64,000 nt of DNA from Rhizobium sp. 18055. GTDB lineage: Bacteria > Pseudomonadota > Alphaproteobacteria > Rhizobiales > Rhizobiaceae. Made by a program: the position numbers and the translations under genes. Location of the stretch: NCBI RefSeq assembly GCF_902706285.1, contig NZ_CACSKD010000003.1, positions 62,001-126,000 of the forward strand, given 5' to 3'. This document shows positions 39,467 to 47,970 of this stretch, piece after piece. The notes under the pieces are model-generated. The model ran no database searches, had not been told where the DNA came from, and worked only from the letters and a program-made list of their open reading frames with translations. The stretch's first letter is position 1. Each line of letters begins with the position of its first letter.

Positions 39467-40156
39467 TCAAAGCACGCCATCCCATTCCGCCAGGGCGGCC
39501 ACCACGCCCGGCAGGTCGATCATCCGCGAGATCACCGTCTCGGCACCGGCATCCGTCAGCTTGTCGGCATGCGAGGGGTAGGTGTGCGAGGCGCCGGTGA
39601 AGCCGATGACCCGCATGCCGGCGGCGCGCGCTGCCTTTACGCCATGCACAGAATCCTCGACCACGACGGCGCGCGAAGGCGAAACGCCCATCTGCTTGGC
39701 GCCATGCAGGAAGATGTCAGGCTTCGGCTTGACGCGATCTGCACCGAGATCCTTGGCCGAGTAAATGCCCGGCGCAAACAGCGGCTTCAGCCCGACCTTG
39801 CCGAGCATCATCTCGAGGCGTGCGCTGCTCGAATTCGAGCAGATGCAGCGCTTCAGTGCGATCCTGGTTACGGCGGCTTCAACGCCGGCAATCGCCTGGA
39901 CGTCCTGTTTCAGCCGCAGGTCGAGGAGCGCCTCGGACTTGTCGATCAGCGAGGCGGAGATCGGGATGCTGGCCTCGCGCTCGACCTGCAGCAGGATGTT
40001 CTGCCAGGTCATGCCGGCGAAGCGCTCGCCCATTTCCTCGATGCCGATCGGATAACCGGCTTCCGTCAGAAGTCGGGACTCGACTTCCGCCGCGATGATT
40101 TCGGAATCGACCAGAACGCCGTCGCAGTCGAAAATGATGAGGTCGAAGCCGTTCAT
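39467..40156 (-). CDS. HAD-superfamily phosphatase (beta-phosphoglucomutase-like)
   Basis: This 229-residue hydrolase has HAD motif I FDCDGVLVDSE (Asp nucleophile D10), motif II in ICSNSS, the Lys of motif III in VKPKPDIF and motif IV VVVEDSVHG. A C1-type helical cap follows motif I, as in small sugar-phosphate phosphatases and beta-phosphoglucomutases. Substrate unknown. The ATG at 40156 fits the family start; a TTG three codons earlier is possible. Confidence 0.9.
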   Translation of the reverse strand: MNGFDLIIFDCDGVLVDSEIIAAEVESRLLTEAGYPIGIEEMGERFAGMTWQNILLQVEREASIPISASLIDKSEALLDLRLKQDVQAIAGVEAAVTRIALKRCICSNSSSARLEMMLGKVGLKPLFAPGIYSAKDLGADRVKPKPDIFLHGAKQMGVSPSRAVVVEDSVHGVKAARAAGMRVIGFTGASHTYPSHADKLTDAGAETVISRMIDLPGVVAALAEWDGVL

Positions 40157-40335
40157 GTCTATCAAGCCTTGTTTGGGGGTGAGGCGGCTTTACACGATGG
40201 CTCGCAGAACCTCAACCGGCAGCGCGGCATGGCTGGCCTGCGGGGCATGGGACGCTTTGGGGATCTCGCCGGAATTGCCGGCTGCGCAGCCGTTCTGGCC
40301 TCGACAACGCGGTACCCGCTCTCTAAGGGATTGGT

Positions 40336-41007
40336 ATGGCCAAGGAACCGGAAGACACAATCGCAAGCCGCATCAGCCGCGTGCTCGCCGACCGCATCGT
40401 TCGCGGCGAGCTGTCGGCCGGCCTGCGCCTGCGTCAGGACCATATCGCCGAAGAATTCGGCGCCAGCCACGTGCCGGTGCGCGAGGCGTTTCGGCGCCTG
40501 GAAGCGCAGGGACTGGCCATCAGCGAGCCCCGTCGCGGCGTCCGCGTCGCATCCTTCGACCTCAAGGAGGTGCGCGAGGTTGCCGAAATGCGCGCCGCCC
40601 TCGAAGTGCTGGCACTGCGCCACGCCGCAAAACATTTGACGCCGGCCATTCTCGATGCCGCCGAAGAGGCGACCCGCGAGGGCGATGCCGCAGCCGACGT
40701 CCACGCCTGGGAAGACGCCAACCGCCGCTTCCACACGCTGATCCTCGCGCCCTGCAACATGAACAGGCTGCTCGCCTCGATCGACGACCTGCATGCCGCC
40801 AGCGCCCGCTTCCTGTTTTCCGCCTGGCGTTCCGGCTGGGAAAAACGCACCGATCACGACCACCGCGCCATCCTGCTGGCGCTGCGCCAGGGAAGAGCCG
40901 ACGAGGCCGCCTCGATCCTCGAACGCCATGTCCAGTGGATCGGGCGCGCGCCCAAATCCACGCAAAAGGGCGCTGCCGGCGCCGAAGCCTTCGCCATCGT
41001 CGGCTGA
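40336..41007 (+). CDS. bioR: GntR-family biotin regulator BioR
   Basis: This 223-residue regulator has a GntR helix-turn-helix (IASRISRVLADRIVRGELSAG, then HVPVREAFRRLEAQG) and an FCD-type ligand domain with metal-site histidines (RRFHTLIL; DHDHRAILLAL). The name BioR is given because two TTATAGATAA boxes, the known BioR site, flank the gap to bioY just downstream. BioR represses biotin genes in alphaproteobacteria. No box is seen in front of bioR itself. Confidence 0.88.
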   Translation: MAKEPEDTIASRISRVLADRIVRGELSAGLRLRQDHIAEEFGASHVPVREAFRRLEAQGLAISEPRRGVRVASFDLKEVREVAEMRAALEVLALRHAAKHLTPAILDAAEEATREGDAAADVHAWEDANRRFHTLILAPCNMNRLLASIDDLHAASARFLFSAWRSGWEKRTDHDHRAILLALRQGRADEAASILERHVQWIGRAPKSTQKGAAGAEAFAIVG

Positions 41008-41018
41008 TCTCAAGAAAA

Positions 41019-41028
41019 TTATAGATAA
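41019..41028. promoter_or_regulatory. BioR box 1
   Basis: TTATAGATAA matches the BioR consensus TTATMKATAA exactly. It lies 11 bases after the bioR stop and about 180 bases before bioY. Confidence 0.8.
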
Positions 41029-41133
41029 TTTTTATTGTGCGATTATTGCGCGAAAACGCCGATAGTCTGCACGATTGTGCGTGAATCTCTTCTTTTCCGT
41101 TCCTGCGTCAGCTTGCTGGAAGAAGGCAACCGC

Positions 41134-41162
41134 TTGCGCTATCCAAAAATCTCTTTCATAAA
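41134..41162 (+). promoter_or_regulatory. Candidate promoter of bioY
   Basis: TTGCGC and CATAAA are 17 bases apart, ending 17 bases before BioR box 2, so a repressor at box 2 would sit at the transcription start region. Placement is by pattern only. Confidence 0.35.
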
Positions 41163-41179
41163 ATAGATGGAATCAAAAA

Positions 41180-41189
41180 TTATCTATAA
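41180..41189. promoter_or_regulatory. BioR box 2
   Basis: TTATCTATAA is the reverse complement of TTATAGATAA. It is 19 bases upstream of the bioY ATG and 161 bases from box 1, in the opposite orientation. Confidence 0.85.
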
Positions 41190-41208
41190 TTTGATCGAGG
41201 AGAAGTGC

Positions 41209-41787
41209 ATGTCCCTGTTCGACCACTCCACCAAGCTGGTTTTCGACCCGCTGCGCCTGTCCGCCCGCCCTGCGGCAATCAAGGCCGTCTTCGTGCTGGC
41301 AGGCACGCTGGTTCTGGCGCTCGCCTCGCAGATCGCGGTGCCGATGGTGCCTGTGCCGATCACCATGCAGACCTTCGCCGTCACCATGATCGGCGCGCTC
41401 TACGGCTGGCGTCTCGGCGCCGTCACGGTGCTCACCTGGCTGGCAGAGGCTGCCGTCGGTTTCCCGGTGCTGGCAAACGGCGCCGGTGGCCTTGCCCCGT
41501 TTGCGGGTGCAACCGCCGGCTACCTCGTTTCCTTCCCCGTTATCGCCGCGCTGACCGGCTGGCTCGCCGAACGCGGCTGGACCGGCGACAAGGTGATCCG
41601 CAGTTTTGGTGCGCACCTCGCTGCCAATATGCTCTGCCTGGCGATCGGTGGCCTGTGGCTGGCCAACCTGCTCGGCACGGAAAAGGCCTGGCTGCTCGGC
41701 GTTGCGCCCTTCATCCTCGGCGCCGTGCTGAAATCGGCGCTCGCCGCCGCCGTGCTGAAGGGCGTCAGGATCTATACCGGACGCTGA
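41209..41787 (+). CDS. bioY: Biotin transporter BioY
   Basis: This 192-residue membrane protein is the substrate-binding S component of biotin ECF transporters: six helices, with the BioY blocks VPMVPVPITMQTFAVTMIGALYG and FPVLANGAGGLAPFAGATAGYL. No bioM or bioN (ATPase and coupling protein) gene is adjacent; BioY can work alone or with a distant energising module. The ATG follows a GAGGAGA site. It is followed two bases later by the DUF1284 gene. Confidence 0.95.
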   Translation: MSLFDHSTKLVFDPLRLSARPAAIKAVFVLAGTLVLALASQIAVPMVPVPITMQTFAVTMIGALYGWRLGAVTVLTWLAEAAVGFPVLANGAGGLAPFAGATAGYLVSFPVIAALTGWLAERGWTGDKVIRSFGAHLAANMLCLAIGGLWLANLLGTEKAWLLGVAPFILGAVLKSALAAAVLKGVRIYTGR

Positions 41788-41788
41788 T

Positions 41789-42214
41789 GTGACGGTTCGC
41801 CTGCGCGCCCATCATCTGCTCTGCATGCTGACCTTCGTCGGTGAAGGCTATACGCCGGCCTTCACCGCCAACTACGTCAGCATCGCCAGGCGGCTATCAT
41901 CGGGGGAGGAGATCGAAATGGTCTCCGGCCCCGACGACATCTGCGCCCCGCTGCTCGCAGGCACGACGGCGCATTGCCACAATGCCAGCGTCATCGCGCG
42001 CGACGAGGCCGCCGCCGAAGCCATCGGTCGTCTGCTGAAAATGAAGATCAGCGATGGCACACGCATCATCCCCGACAAGACGCTACTGAAAAGGTTGCGT
42101 CGCAACTTCGCTCTCGGCACCATCCGCAAGGCCTGCGGCGCGTGCGAATGGAGCGAACTTTGTGGCCATGTCGCCGAGCGTGGCTTCAAGGACGTGCTGG
42201 TCGCCGCCCGTTAG
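41789..42214 (+). CDS. DUF1284 protein, co-transcribed with bioY
   Basis: This 141-residue protein starts with GTG two bases after the bioY stop, so it is probably in the same mRNA. It begins VRLRAHHLLCML and has conserved cysteines in DDICAPLL, TAHCHNA and CGACEWSELCGH, suggesting an iron-sulfur or zinc site. The family is uncharacterised. Its tight link to bioY hints at a role related to biotin or to a biotin-regulated process; that is inference. Confidence 0.85.
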   Translation: MTVRLRAHHLLCMLTFVGEGYTPAFTANYVSIARRLSSGEEIEMVSGPDDICAPLLAGTTAHCHNASVIARDEAAAEAIGRLLKMKISDGTRIIPDKTLLKRLRRNFALGTIRKACGACEWSELCGHVAERGFKDVLVAAR

Positions 42215-42274
42215 GCGGCCAGTGACAAGCCAGGCGGCTCGGAACCCATGGCCAGACCGGTTGGCATAAACGTG

Positions 42275-42964
42275 TCAATTTGCATCGACCGGAAACAGCG
42301 CCAGAAACTGCCGCTCACCTTCCGGCGAAAAGATCACCGAGCGACTACCTGCCGTCCGCCGCGCCCAGCCCTTGTCGAAGAAATTCGACAGCAGCGCCTT
42401 GCCGAGGCTGCCGGCCAGATGCGCCCGCCGCTCGCTCCAGTCGAGGCAGGAGCGGCAGAGCGGCCGCCGCGACGATTTGAGATCGCCGACATCGATGCCG
42501 ATGCATTGCAACGCGCTCTCGCCCTTGCCGGTCAGCGCCAGTCCCTCGCCAACAGCGTCGATCGCCCCCTTGGCGACAAGGCTATCCAGCATCCGTACGC
42601 CAAAATCGCCGGCCAGATGGTCGTAGCAGATCCGCGCTTTACGAAGCGCCGGCTCCTTCGGCCCCGGCTGATGCCGGAGATGCCCGCGCCCGGCCGCAAA
42701 CCCCATGATGTTTTCGAGCAGCTTGCCGACAGCGTCGTCAGCCAGCGTGAAATAGCGGTGCCGCCCCTGCTTGCGCTGCGACAGCAACTGCCCGGCCTCG
42801 AGCCTGGCCAGATGCGTGCTCGCCGTCTGCACGGTGATGCCGCCCGCAGCCGCAAGCTCGGTGGCCGTCAGCGCCTTGCCGCCCATCAGCGCGGTCAGCA
42901 TGTTGGCGCGCGCAGGATCGCCGATCAGGGCGCCGATCTGGGCAATGTCCGGACCTTCCTTCAT
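42275..42964 (-). CDS. ArsR-type winged-helix transcriptional regulator
   Basis: This 229-residue regulator has an N-terminal ArsR winged helix (AQIGALIGDPARANMLTALM; VQTASTHLARLEAGQLL) and a longer C-terminal part with several cysteines (ARICYDHLAG, ALQCIG, LCRSCLDWSERR), which may bind a metal or sense redox. The ATG at 42964 follows a GGAGG site. It is divergent from two small genes (101 bases between starts) that it may control. Confidence 0.88.
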   Translation of the reverse strand: MKEGPDIAQIGALIGDPARANMLTALMGGKALTATELAAAGGITVQTASTHLARLEAGQLLSQRKQGRHRYFTLADDAVGKLLENIMGFAAGRGHLRHQPGPKEPALRKARICYDHLAGDFGVRMLDSLVAKGAIDAVGEGLALTGKGESALQCIGIDVGDLKSSRRPLCRSCLDWSERRAHLAGSLGKALLSNFFDKGWARRTAGSRSVIFSPEGERQFLALFPVDAN

Positions 42965-43065
42965 GCCGCGTCCTCCGTCATGTGTTGCCACGATACTTCG
43001 ACCGTAACCGAAGCATGCCGGTCCCGCAACATGTCAAAACCGTCTCGCAGCAAAAGGAGACGACG

Positions 43066-43395
43066 ATGATTACCTGCTTCATCCGCTACGAGATCGACCC
43101 GTTCAAACGGGAGGAATTCACCGAATACGCCCGCAACTGGGGCCAGGCCATTCCGCGCAACGGCGCCGACCTGATCGGCTATTTCGCCCCGCACGAGGGC
43201 TCGGCCACCACCGCCTACGGCGTCTACAGCATCGAAAACCTCGCCGCCTACGAAGCCTACCGCGCCCGTCTCGCCGCCGATCCACTCGGCCGCGAGAACT
43301 ACGAATTTGCCAGGCGCGAACGCTTCATCCTCAAGGAGGACCGCATCTTCCTGACCAACGTCTCGCTTCCTCACGCAAAACAGGTGCAGCCATGA
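43066..43395 (+). CDS. NIPSNAP family protein
   Basis: This 109-residue protein is a single ferredoxin-fold NIPSNAP domain: ITCFIRYEIDPFKREEF near the start, a WGQAIPRNGADLIGYFAPHEG middle and a late RRERFIL strand. Function unknown; such proteins are small dimeric barrels. The ATG has an AAAGGAGA site. It overlaps the next gene by four bases (ATGA), so the two are coupled. Confidence 0.87.
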   Translation: MITCFIRYEIDPFKREEFTEYARNWGQAIPRNGADLIGYFAPHEGSATTAYGVYSIENLAAYEAYRARLAADPLGRENYEFARRERFILKEDRIFLTNVSLPHAKQVQP

Positions 43396-43745
43396 TTGCC
43401 GTCATCTTCGAAGTCCTGCCCTATCTCGGGGAGCGCCACACCTACCTCGATCTGGCCGGCGAACTGCGCGCCGAGTTGGACAAGATCGACGGTTTCATCT
43501 CGATCGAACGCTTCGAGAGCCTGACCACCCGCGGCAAGCTGCTGTCGCTGTCCTTCTGGCGCGACGAGGCGGCGGTAAAGCAATGGCGCAACCTCGAACC
43601 CCACCGCGCCGCCCAGCAGGCCGGCCGCAACGGCATCTTCGCGGATTACCGACTGCGCATCGGTGACATCGTCCGAGATTACGGGATGAACGAGAGGAGG
43701 GAGGTGCCTGATGACAGCCGTGCGGTGCATGATGCGGCGGCTTAA
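43392..43745 (+). CDS. Antibiotic biosynthesis monooxygenase (ABM) domain protein
   Basis: This 117-residue protein has the ABM-type ferredoxin fold: MIAVIFEVLP, GFISIERFESLTTRGKLLSLSFW, KQWRNLEPHRAAQQ and a C-terminal RIGDIVRDYGM. Members include cofactor-free oxygenases and heme-degrading enzymes, but most are uncharacterised. It is coupled to the NIPSNAP gene and both face the ArsR gene. Confidence 0.85.
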   Translation: MIAVIFEVLPYLGERHTYLDLAGELRAELDKIDGFISIERFESLTTRGKLLSLSFWRDEAAVKQWRNLEPHRAAQQAGRNGIFADYRLRIGDIVRDYGMNERREVPDDSRAVHDAAA

Positions 43746-43747
43746 TG

Positions 43748-44194
43748 CTACGTTCGCTTGATCGCCGCCAACCGCTGAAGCTTCCGGCTCTCTTCGAGAT
43801 GTCCGAGCAGGCTCTGGAACCACCCCGACGGCAGCGCGCCGATCACGCAGCTGTCGAGATTTGGCGTGTCAGAAAGCCATGAGGCAGGGCGCAAATCGGC
43901 GCCCGCCCAGACGAAGACGTTGAGTTGGTCGGTGTAGATCCATGAAGCTCTGTCATCAAGCCCGAGGTGTCTCTTGAGCTTGACAGGCACCTCCACGGCC
44001 CGTTGCCCTGACAAGGGGAAGCTATGGGAGATACCCAACGCGTAGGTCAGGATGGCGCCGCCATCCAGATCGCGTGCTGAGACGATTGCCGTCGGATAAA
44101 CCTTGAAACCGTCTTCCCGATATTGGCTTTGTGAACGCCATAGGAACTCGTAGGCCACCAGACTCCCAACCGGCGGGCGAGGTGGTATCTTCAA
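43748..44194 (-). CDS. PemK/MazF-like toxin candidate
   Basis: This 148-residue protein opens with PPVGSLVAYEFLWRSQ, followed by VYPTAIVSA, ALGISHSFP, KRHLGLDD and WIYTDQLNVFVWAGADLRP. This order (strand-loop start, I-x-H, K-x-LGLD, N-x-F-W-x-G-x-DLRP) resembles a PemK/MazF-like branch of toxin-antitoxin toxins, which are mRNA interferases. The start is TTG at 44194, 3 bases after the stop of the small gene upstream, with a GGAAGAG site inside that gene. Recognition is by pattern; toxicity is not shown. Confidence 0.6.
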   Translation of the reverse strand: MKIPPRPPVGSLVAYEFLWRSQSQYREDGFKVYPTAIVSARDLDGGAILTYALGISHSFPLSGQRAVEVPVKLKRHLGLDDRASWIYTDQLNVFVWAGADLRPASWLSDTPNLDSCVIGALPSGWFQSLLGHLEESRKLQRLAAIKRT

Positions 44195-44197
44195 GGT

Positions 44198-44383
44198 TTA
44201 GCTCTTCCGTTTCGAAGGGCTGAGCTTTCCATCCTCGTCCAGATCATCAAGTTCGTAGGGGGCGTCAGTCTCAACCTGCTCACGGCCAATCCGCTGCATT
44301 TCCACGTCGGTCAGCTCGCGCGCGAGAATGTTTTTCGCGCGTGGCAATTTCCCTGGAAAATCGGCTGGCTTGATCGATCGCAT
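44198..44383 (-). CDS. Small acidic protein, candidate antitoxin of the PemK-like module
   Basis: This 61-residue protein starts MRSIKPADFPGKLP and ends in an acidic region (ETDAPYELDDLDEDG) and a Lys/Ser tail. It directly precedes the PemK-like gene (3 bases) and has a good AGGAG site. No DNA-binding motif is obvious. Size, charge and gene order fit an antitoxin; I cannot name a family. Confidence 0.55.
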   Translation of the reverse strand: MRSIKPADFPGKLPRAKNILARELTDVEMQRIGREQVETDAPYELDDLDEDGKLSPSKRKS

Positions 44384-44553
44384 GGCCTGTCCACTCCTGA
44401 CATTTCAATCATAACCGATGCCCGGAAAACCAACAAGTGCAGCTGGAATCGGCGGGACTGACGAATTATTTTTCCCGAAATCGCCCACCGGTTCAGTCTT
44501 TGGTAACCAAGATGAGTAACCATAACAGACAGTAAAGAGCGTAACGTGTATGA

Positions 44554-45696
<1,143 letters not shown>

Positions 45697-45764
45697 TCCG
45701 CGTTCGAGCCCGATCGAGACTGCCGGCTTCCGGTTTTTGTACCTCCAGTTGCGGAAGACGGCAA

Positions 45765-45795
45765 AAGGCGCCCGGGATCATCTCTCGGGCGTCTT
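45765..45795 (+). terminator. Hairpin after ccrM
   Basis: AAGGCGCCCG and CGGGCGTCTT pair in a stem of about 10 bp (one G-T) around an ATCATCT-like loop, followed by a short pyrimidine run (TCTTCATT). It lies about 70 bases after the ccrM stop. Confidence 0.55.
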
Positions 45796-45903
45796 CATTC
45801 CAAGCGCAGGTTTTATCAGGCGTGGCGGCCTTCTGCTCTTGCGAACAGGGCAGTCCCCATGGTGGAATGGCAACCGCTGGTTTCACCTGGGGAAGGGGCC
45901 GTC

Positions 45904-46380
45904 ATGTATCTCGCGATCGTTCTGCTGCTGATGCTCATCCTGCCCGTGGTCTCCATCGCCGCAGAGGCGATGTTGACGGCGGACAGCAGTCTCGTCTTCC
46001 TCATCGGCAAGTGGTTCGTCTTCTGGGGTGTCGGTCTTCGTGTGCTGATTGCCGGCATAAGACAGGTCGCCAGACCGGCTTTCACGGCCGAGACCATATT
46101 CGGCATCACCGACCCGAAAGCCTTTCATCTGGTGGAGGAACTCGGCTTCGGCAATCTTGCGATCAGCCTGCTGGCCACCGCCAGCCTGCTCCAGCCAGCC
46201 TGGATCACCCCCGCGGCCCTGGCCGGCTGCATCTTTTTCGGTCTCGCCAGCTACGGGCATTTCCACCAGCAGTCCCGGAACCGACTGAAGACTATCGCCA
46301 TGGTCTCCGATTTCTGGATCGCGCTTGTCCTGGCCGGCTACCTTGCTGCCACCGCCTACAGTGCTCTCGCTGCCGCATAG
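45904..46380 (+). CDS. DUF6790-like membrane protein
   Basis: This 158-residue protein has four hydrophobic segments: MYLAIVLLLMLILPVVSI, LIGKWFVFWGVGLRVLIAG, ISLLATASLLQPAWITPAALAG and a last helix before SALAAA, with HFHQQSRNR before it. I associate it with the DUF6790 family; function unknown. The ATG at 45904 is preferred because GGGGAAGGGG lies just upstream; an ATG 15 codons earlier is in frame. Confidence 0.7.
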   Translation: MYLAIVLLLMLILPVVSIAAEAMLTADSSLVFLIGKWFVFWGVGLRVLIAGIRQVARPAFTAETIFGITDPKAFHLVEELGFGNLAISLLATASLLQPAWITPAALAGCIFFGLASYGHFHQQSRNRLKTIAMVSDFWIALVLAGYLAATAYSALAAA

Positions 46381-46394
46381 AGGGCGACCAAAAA

Positions 46395-46428
46395 AGACGC
46401 CCGGGTTTCTCCGAGCGTCTCGCTTTTT
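46395..46428. terminator. Bidirectional terminator between convergent membrane-protein genes
   Basis: AGACGCCCGG and CGAGCGTCT form a stem of 9-10 bp; AAAAAA precedes and CGCTTTTTCT follows, so it can end transcripts from both directions. Confidence 0.75.
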
Positions 46429-46449
46429 CTTCGCCGAGGTCTGTCGTTT

Positions 46450-47361
46450 CTAGCGCTGCAGCAGCGCCATCCGCTCTTCGTCCTCGTCGCGCTGGCGACC
46501 GCCGATCGCGGCGGCAACGCTGGAGATGAAGGCACCGACCAACAGCGAGAGCGCACCGAACAGCGCCACGACCGAGGCCGTCTTGCGGGCGGTATCCGCA
46601 GCCTGCGTGGCCGCAAGCTTGGCATCGTCGATCCGCTTCATCACGGCATCCACACGGGCCTTGGCATCGGTGGCCGAGAGGCCGGTGCGCGAAGCCACGA
46701 CCTGCTCGATATAGGCCTGGTCATCGGCAGAAAGCTTGCCGTCGACCACGCCATTGACCAGCACGCGCGTTACCTGCGCACTCACCGCTTCATCGCCCTG
46801 GTTGCCGGCTGCCGGTGTGGTGTTGGCAGGGCGCAGCAGCGCATCGGTGAAATAGGCAGGCGAGAAGCCGCTGTTGCCACCGCCGGCACCTGCCGCTGTT
46901 GCCGCACCTGCAGCGCCGACTGCACCCACGGCTGTCGCCGTTGCCTGCGTGCCGGTGCTGACGATCGATGACAGGGCCGAGCCCAGAACACCGGCAACGA
47001 TGACGGTTGCGAGTGCCCAGGCGAGAAAGCCATGGGCGGTATCGCGGAAGAACACCTCGTAGGTGTGAACGCCGGTCCATTTGGTCCGCAACCGGCCGGT
47101 CAGATAGCCGCCGAGGCCAGCCGACACCCATTGCACGACGATCAGCCAGATCGCAGCGGTCGCGCCGACAGTGGTCAGCGAGGCGCTGTCATGCGACCAC
47201 GGCGACACCATCGTCAGGCCGAAGCCCGAGCCGATCAGCAGAAACACCAGCGAAATAGCGGTGGCCGCCAGTGTGCCGGCGATGATCGGTCCCCAGCTGA
47301 CAGCCGAGGCCGAGGATTCCAGTGGCGCATCAGTCACCACGGCAGAGGAAGTAAACGACAT
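46450..47361 (-). CDS. Membrane protein of unknown function with a glycine/alanine-rich middle
   Basis: This 303-residue protein has hydrophobic helices at about 22-50, 68-88 and 112-135, a Gly/Ala-rich low-complexity stretch, a soluble helical part (SADDQAYIEQVVASRTGLS, then KARVDAVMKRIDDAKLAATQ), and a last helix near the C-terminus followed by an acidic/basic tail. I do not recognise a domain. The ATG at 47361 has an AGGGGG site. A 25-aa ORF lies 9 bases upstream in the same direction. Confidence 0.8.
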   Translation of the reverse strand: MSFTSSAVVTDAPLESSASAVSWGPIIAGTLAATAISLVFLLIGSGFGLTMVSPWSHDSASLTTVGATAAIWLIVVQWVSAGLGGYLTGRLRTKWTGVHTYEVFFRDTAHGFLAWALATVIVAGVLGSALSSIVSTGTQATATAVGAVGAAGAATAAGAGGGNSGFSPAYFTDALLRPANTTPAAGNQGDEAVSAQVTRVLVNGVVDGKLSADDQAYIEQVVASRTGLSATDAKARVDAVMKRIDDAKLAATQAADTARKTASVVALFGALSLLVGAFISSVAAAIGGRQRDEDEERMALLQR

Positions 47362-47370
47362 CGCCACCCC

Positions 47371-47448
47371 CTAGTGCCAGAACAGCAGGATGATCAGGAT
47401 CAGCGGAATTGGAATACCGAGAAACCAAAGCAAGATACCTCTACCCAT
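47371..47448 (-). CDS. 25-aa hydrophobic micro-protein
   Basis: A very short frame starts with ATG at 47448 after a strong GGGAGG site and ends in TAG at 47371. The peptide starts MGRGILLWFLGIPIP and continues as one hydrophobic helix ending FWH. It precedes the 303-residue membrane-protein gene by only 9 bases, so the two are probably co-transcribed. Strong ribosome site, gene spacing and purely membrane composition argue that it is expressed; function unknown. Confidence 0.65.
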   Translation of the reverse strand: MGRGILLWFLGIPIPLILIILLFWH

Positions 47449-47517
47449 CGTAACCTCCCGTCAGCATGGCTGACTTATCGTTTTGCTATAAGCCGCGTCA
47501 TGCGCGGGTTATCTCAA

Positions 47518-47542
47518 AACTGTCGAAGCCACTGATTGTTCC
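47518..47542 (-). promoter_or_regulatory. EcfG-like promoter upstream of the micro-protein gene
   Basis: Read on the minus strand, GGAAC and AGTT are separated by 16 bases. The -10 element differs from the consensus CGTT at one position. The micro-ORF ATG is 70 bases downstream. Confidence 0.4.
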
Positions 47543-47602
47543 TAATGCGATGAGAAATTTGCGGTTTTCCATCGCCGGAATAAGGGGCAGGAGAGCGTGT
47601 GA

Positions 47603-47968
47603 CTAGAACGCCTGATAGTCCTTCACATCGACCCGCGTCACGCGCCCGTCCTCGTTGAAGGTGATGGTTTCCTCGCCTTCGCGCACCAGCGGCTTGCCTG
47701 TCTTGCTGTGGGTGGCGCGCACCGACCAAACGGCGCGGCCGGCATTCGGGCTGACCTTTTCGACCAGCGTGTTGAACGCCGTCTGATCGGGATAGTCGTC
47801 GAAATACTTGCGGAATGCGACCATGATCTCGTCGCGCCCCGCCAGGCTGCCGACGCCGTTCGACACATAGGTCGCATCCTCGGCGAAGTAGTTCTCGATC
47901 ATCTCGAAGTCGAGCCTGTTGATCGCATCGTGAAACAGGGTGATTTCCTGAACCGGATCGAATGCCAT
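47603..47968 (-). CDS. SnoaL/NTF2-like fold protein
   Basis: This 121-residue protein has the NTF2-like cone fold pattern: ITLFHDAINRLDFEMIENYFAEDATYV, GRDEIMVAFRKYF, then VWSVRATHSKTGKPLVREGEETITFNEDGRV. Such proteins include isomerases and binding proteins; no function can be assigned. It follows the HAD gene by 2 bases and is probably the last gene of a mutY-HAD-NTF2 operon. Confidence 0.85.
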   Translation of the reverse strand: MAFDPVQEITLFHDAINRLDFEMIENYFAEDATYVSNGVGSLAGRDEIMVAFRKYFDDYPDQTAFNTLVEKVSPNAGRAVWSVRATHSKTGKPLVREGEETITFNEDGRVTRVDVKDYQAF

Positions 47969-47970
47969 GG

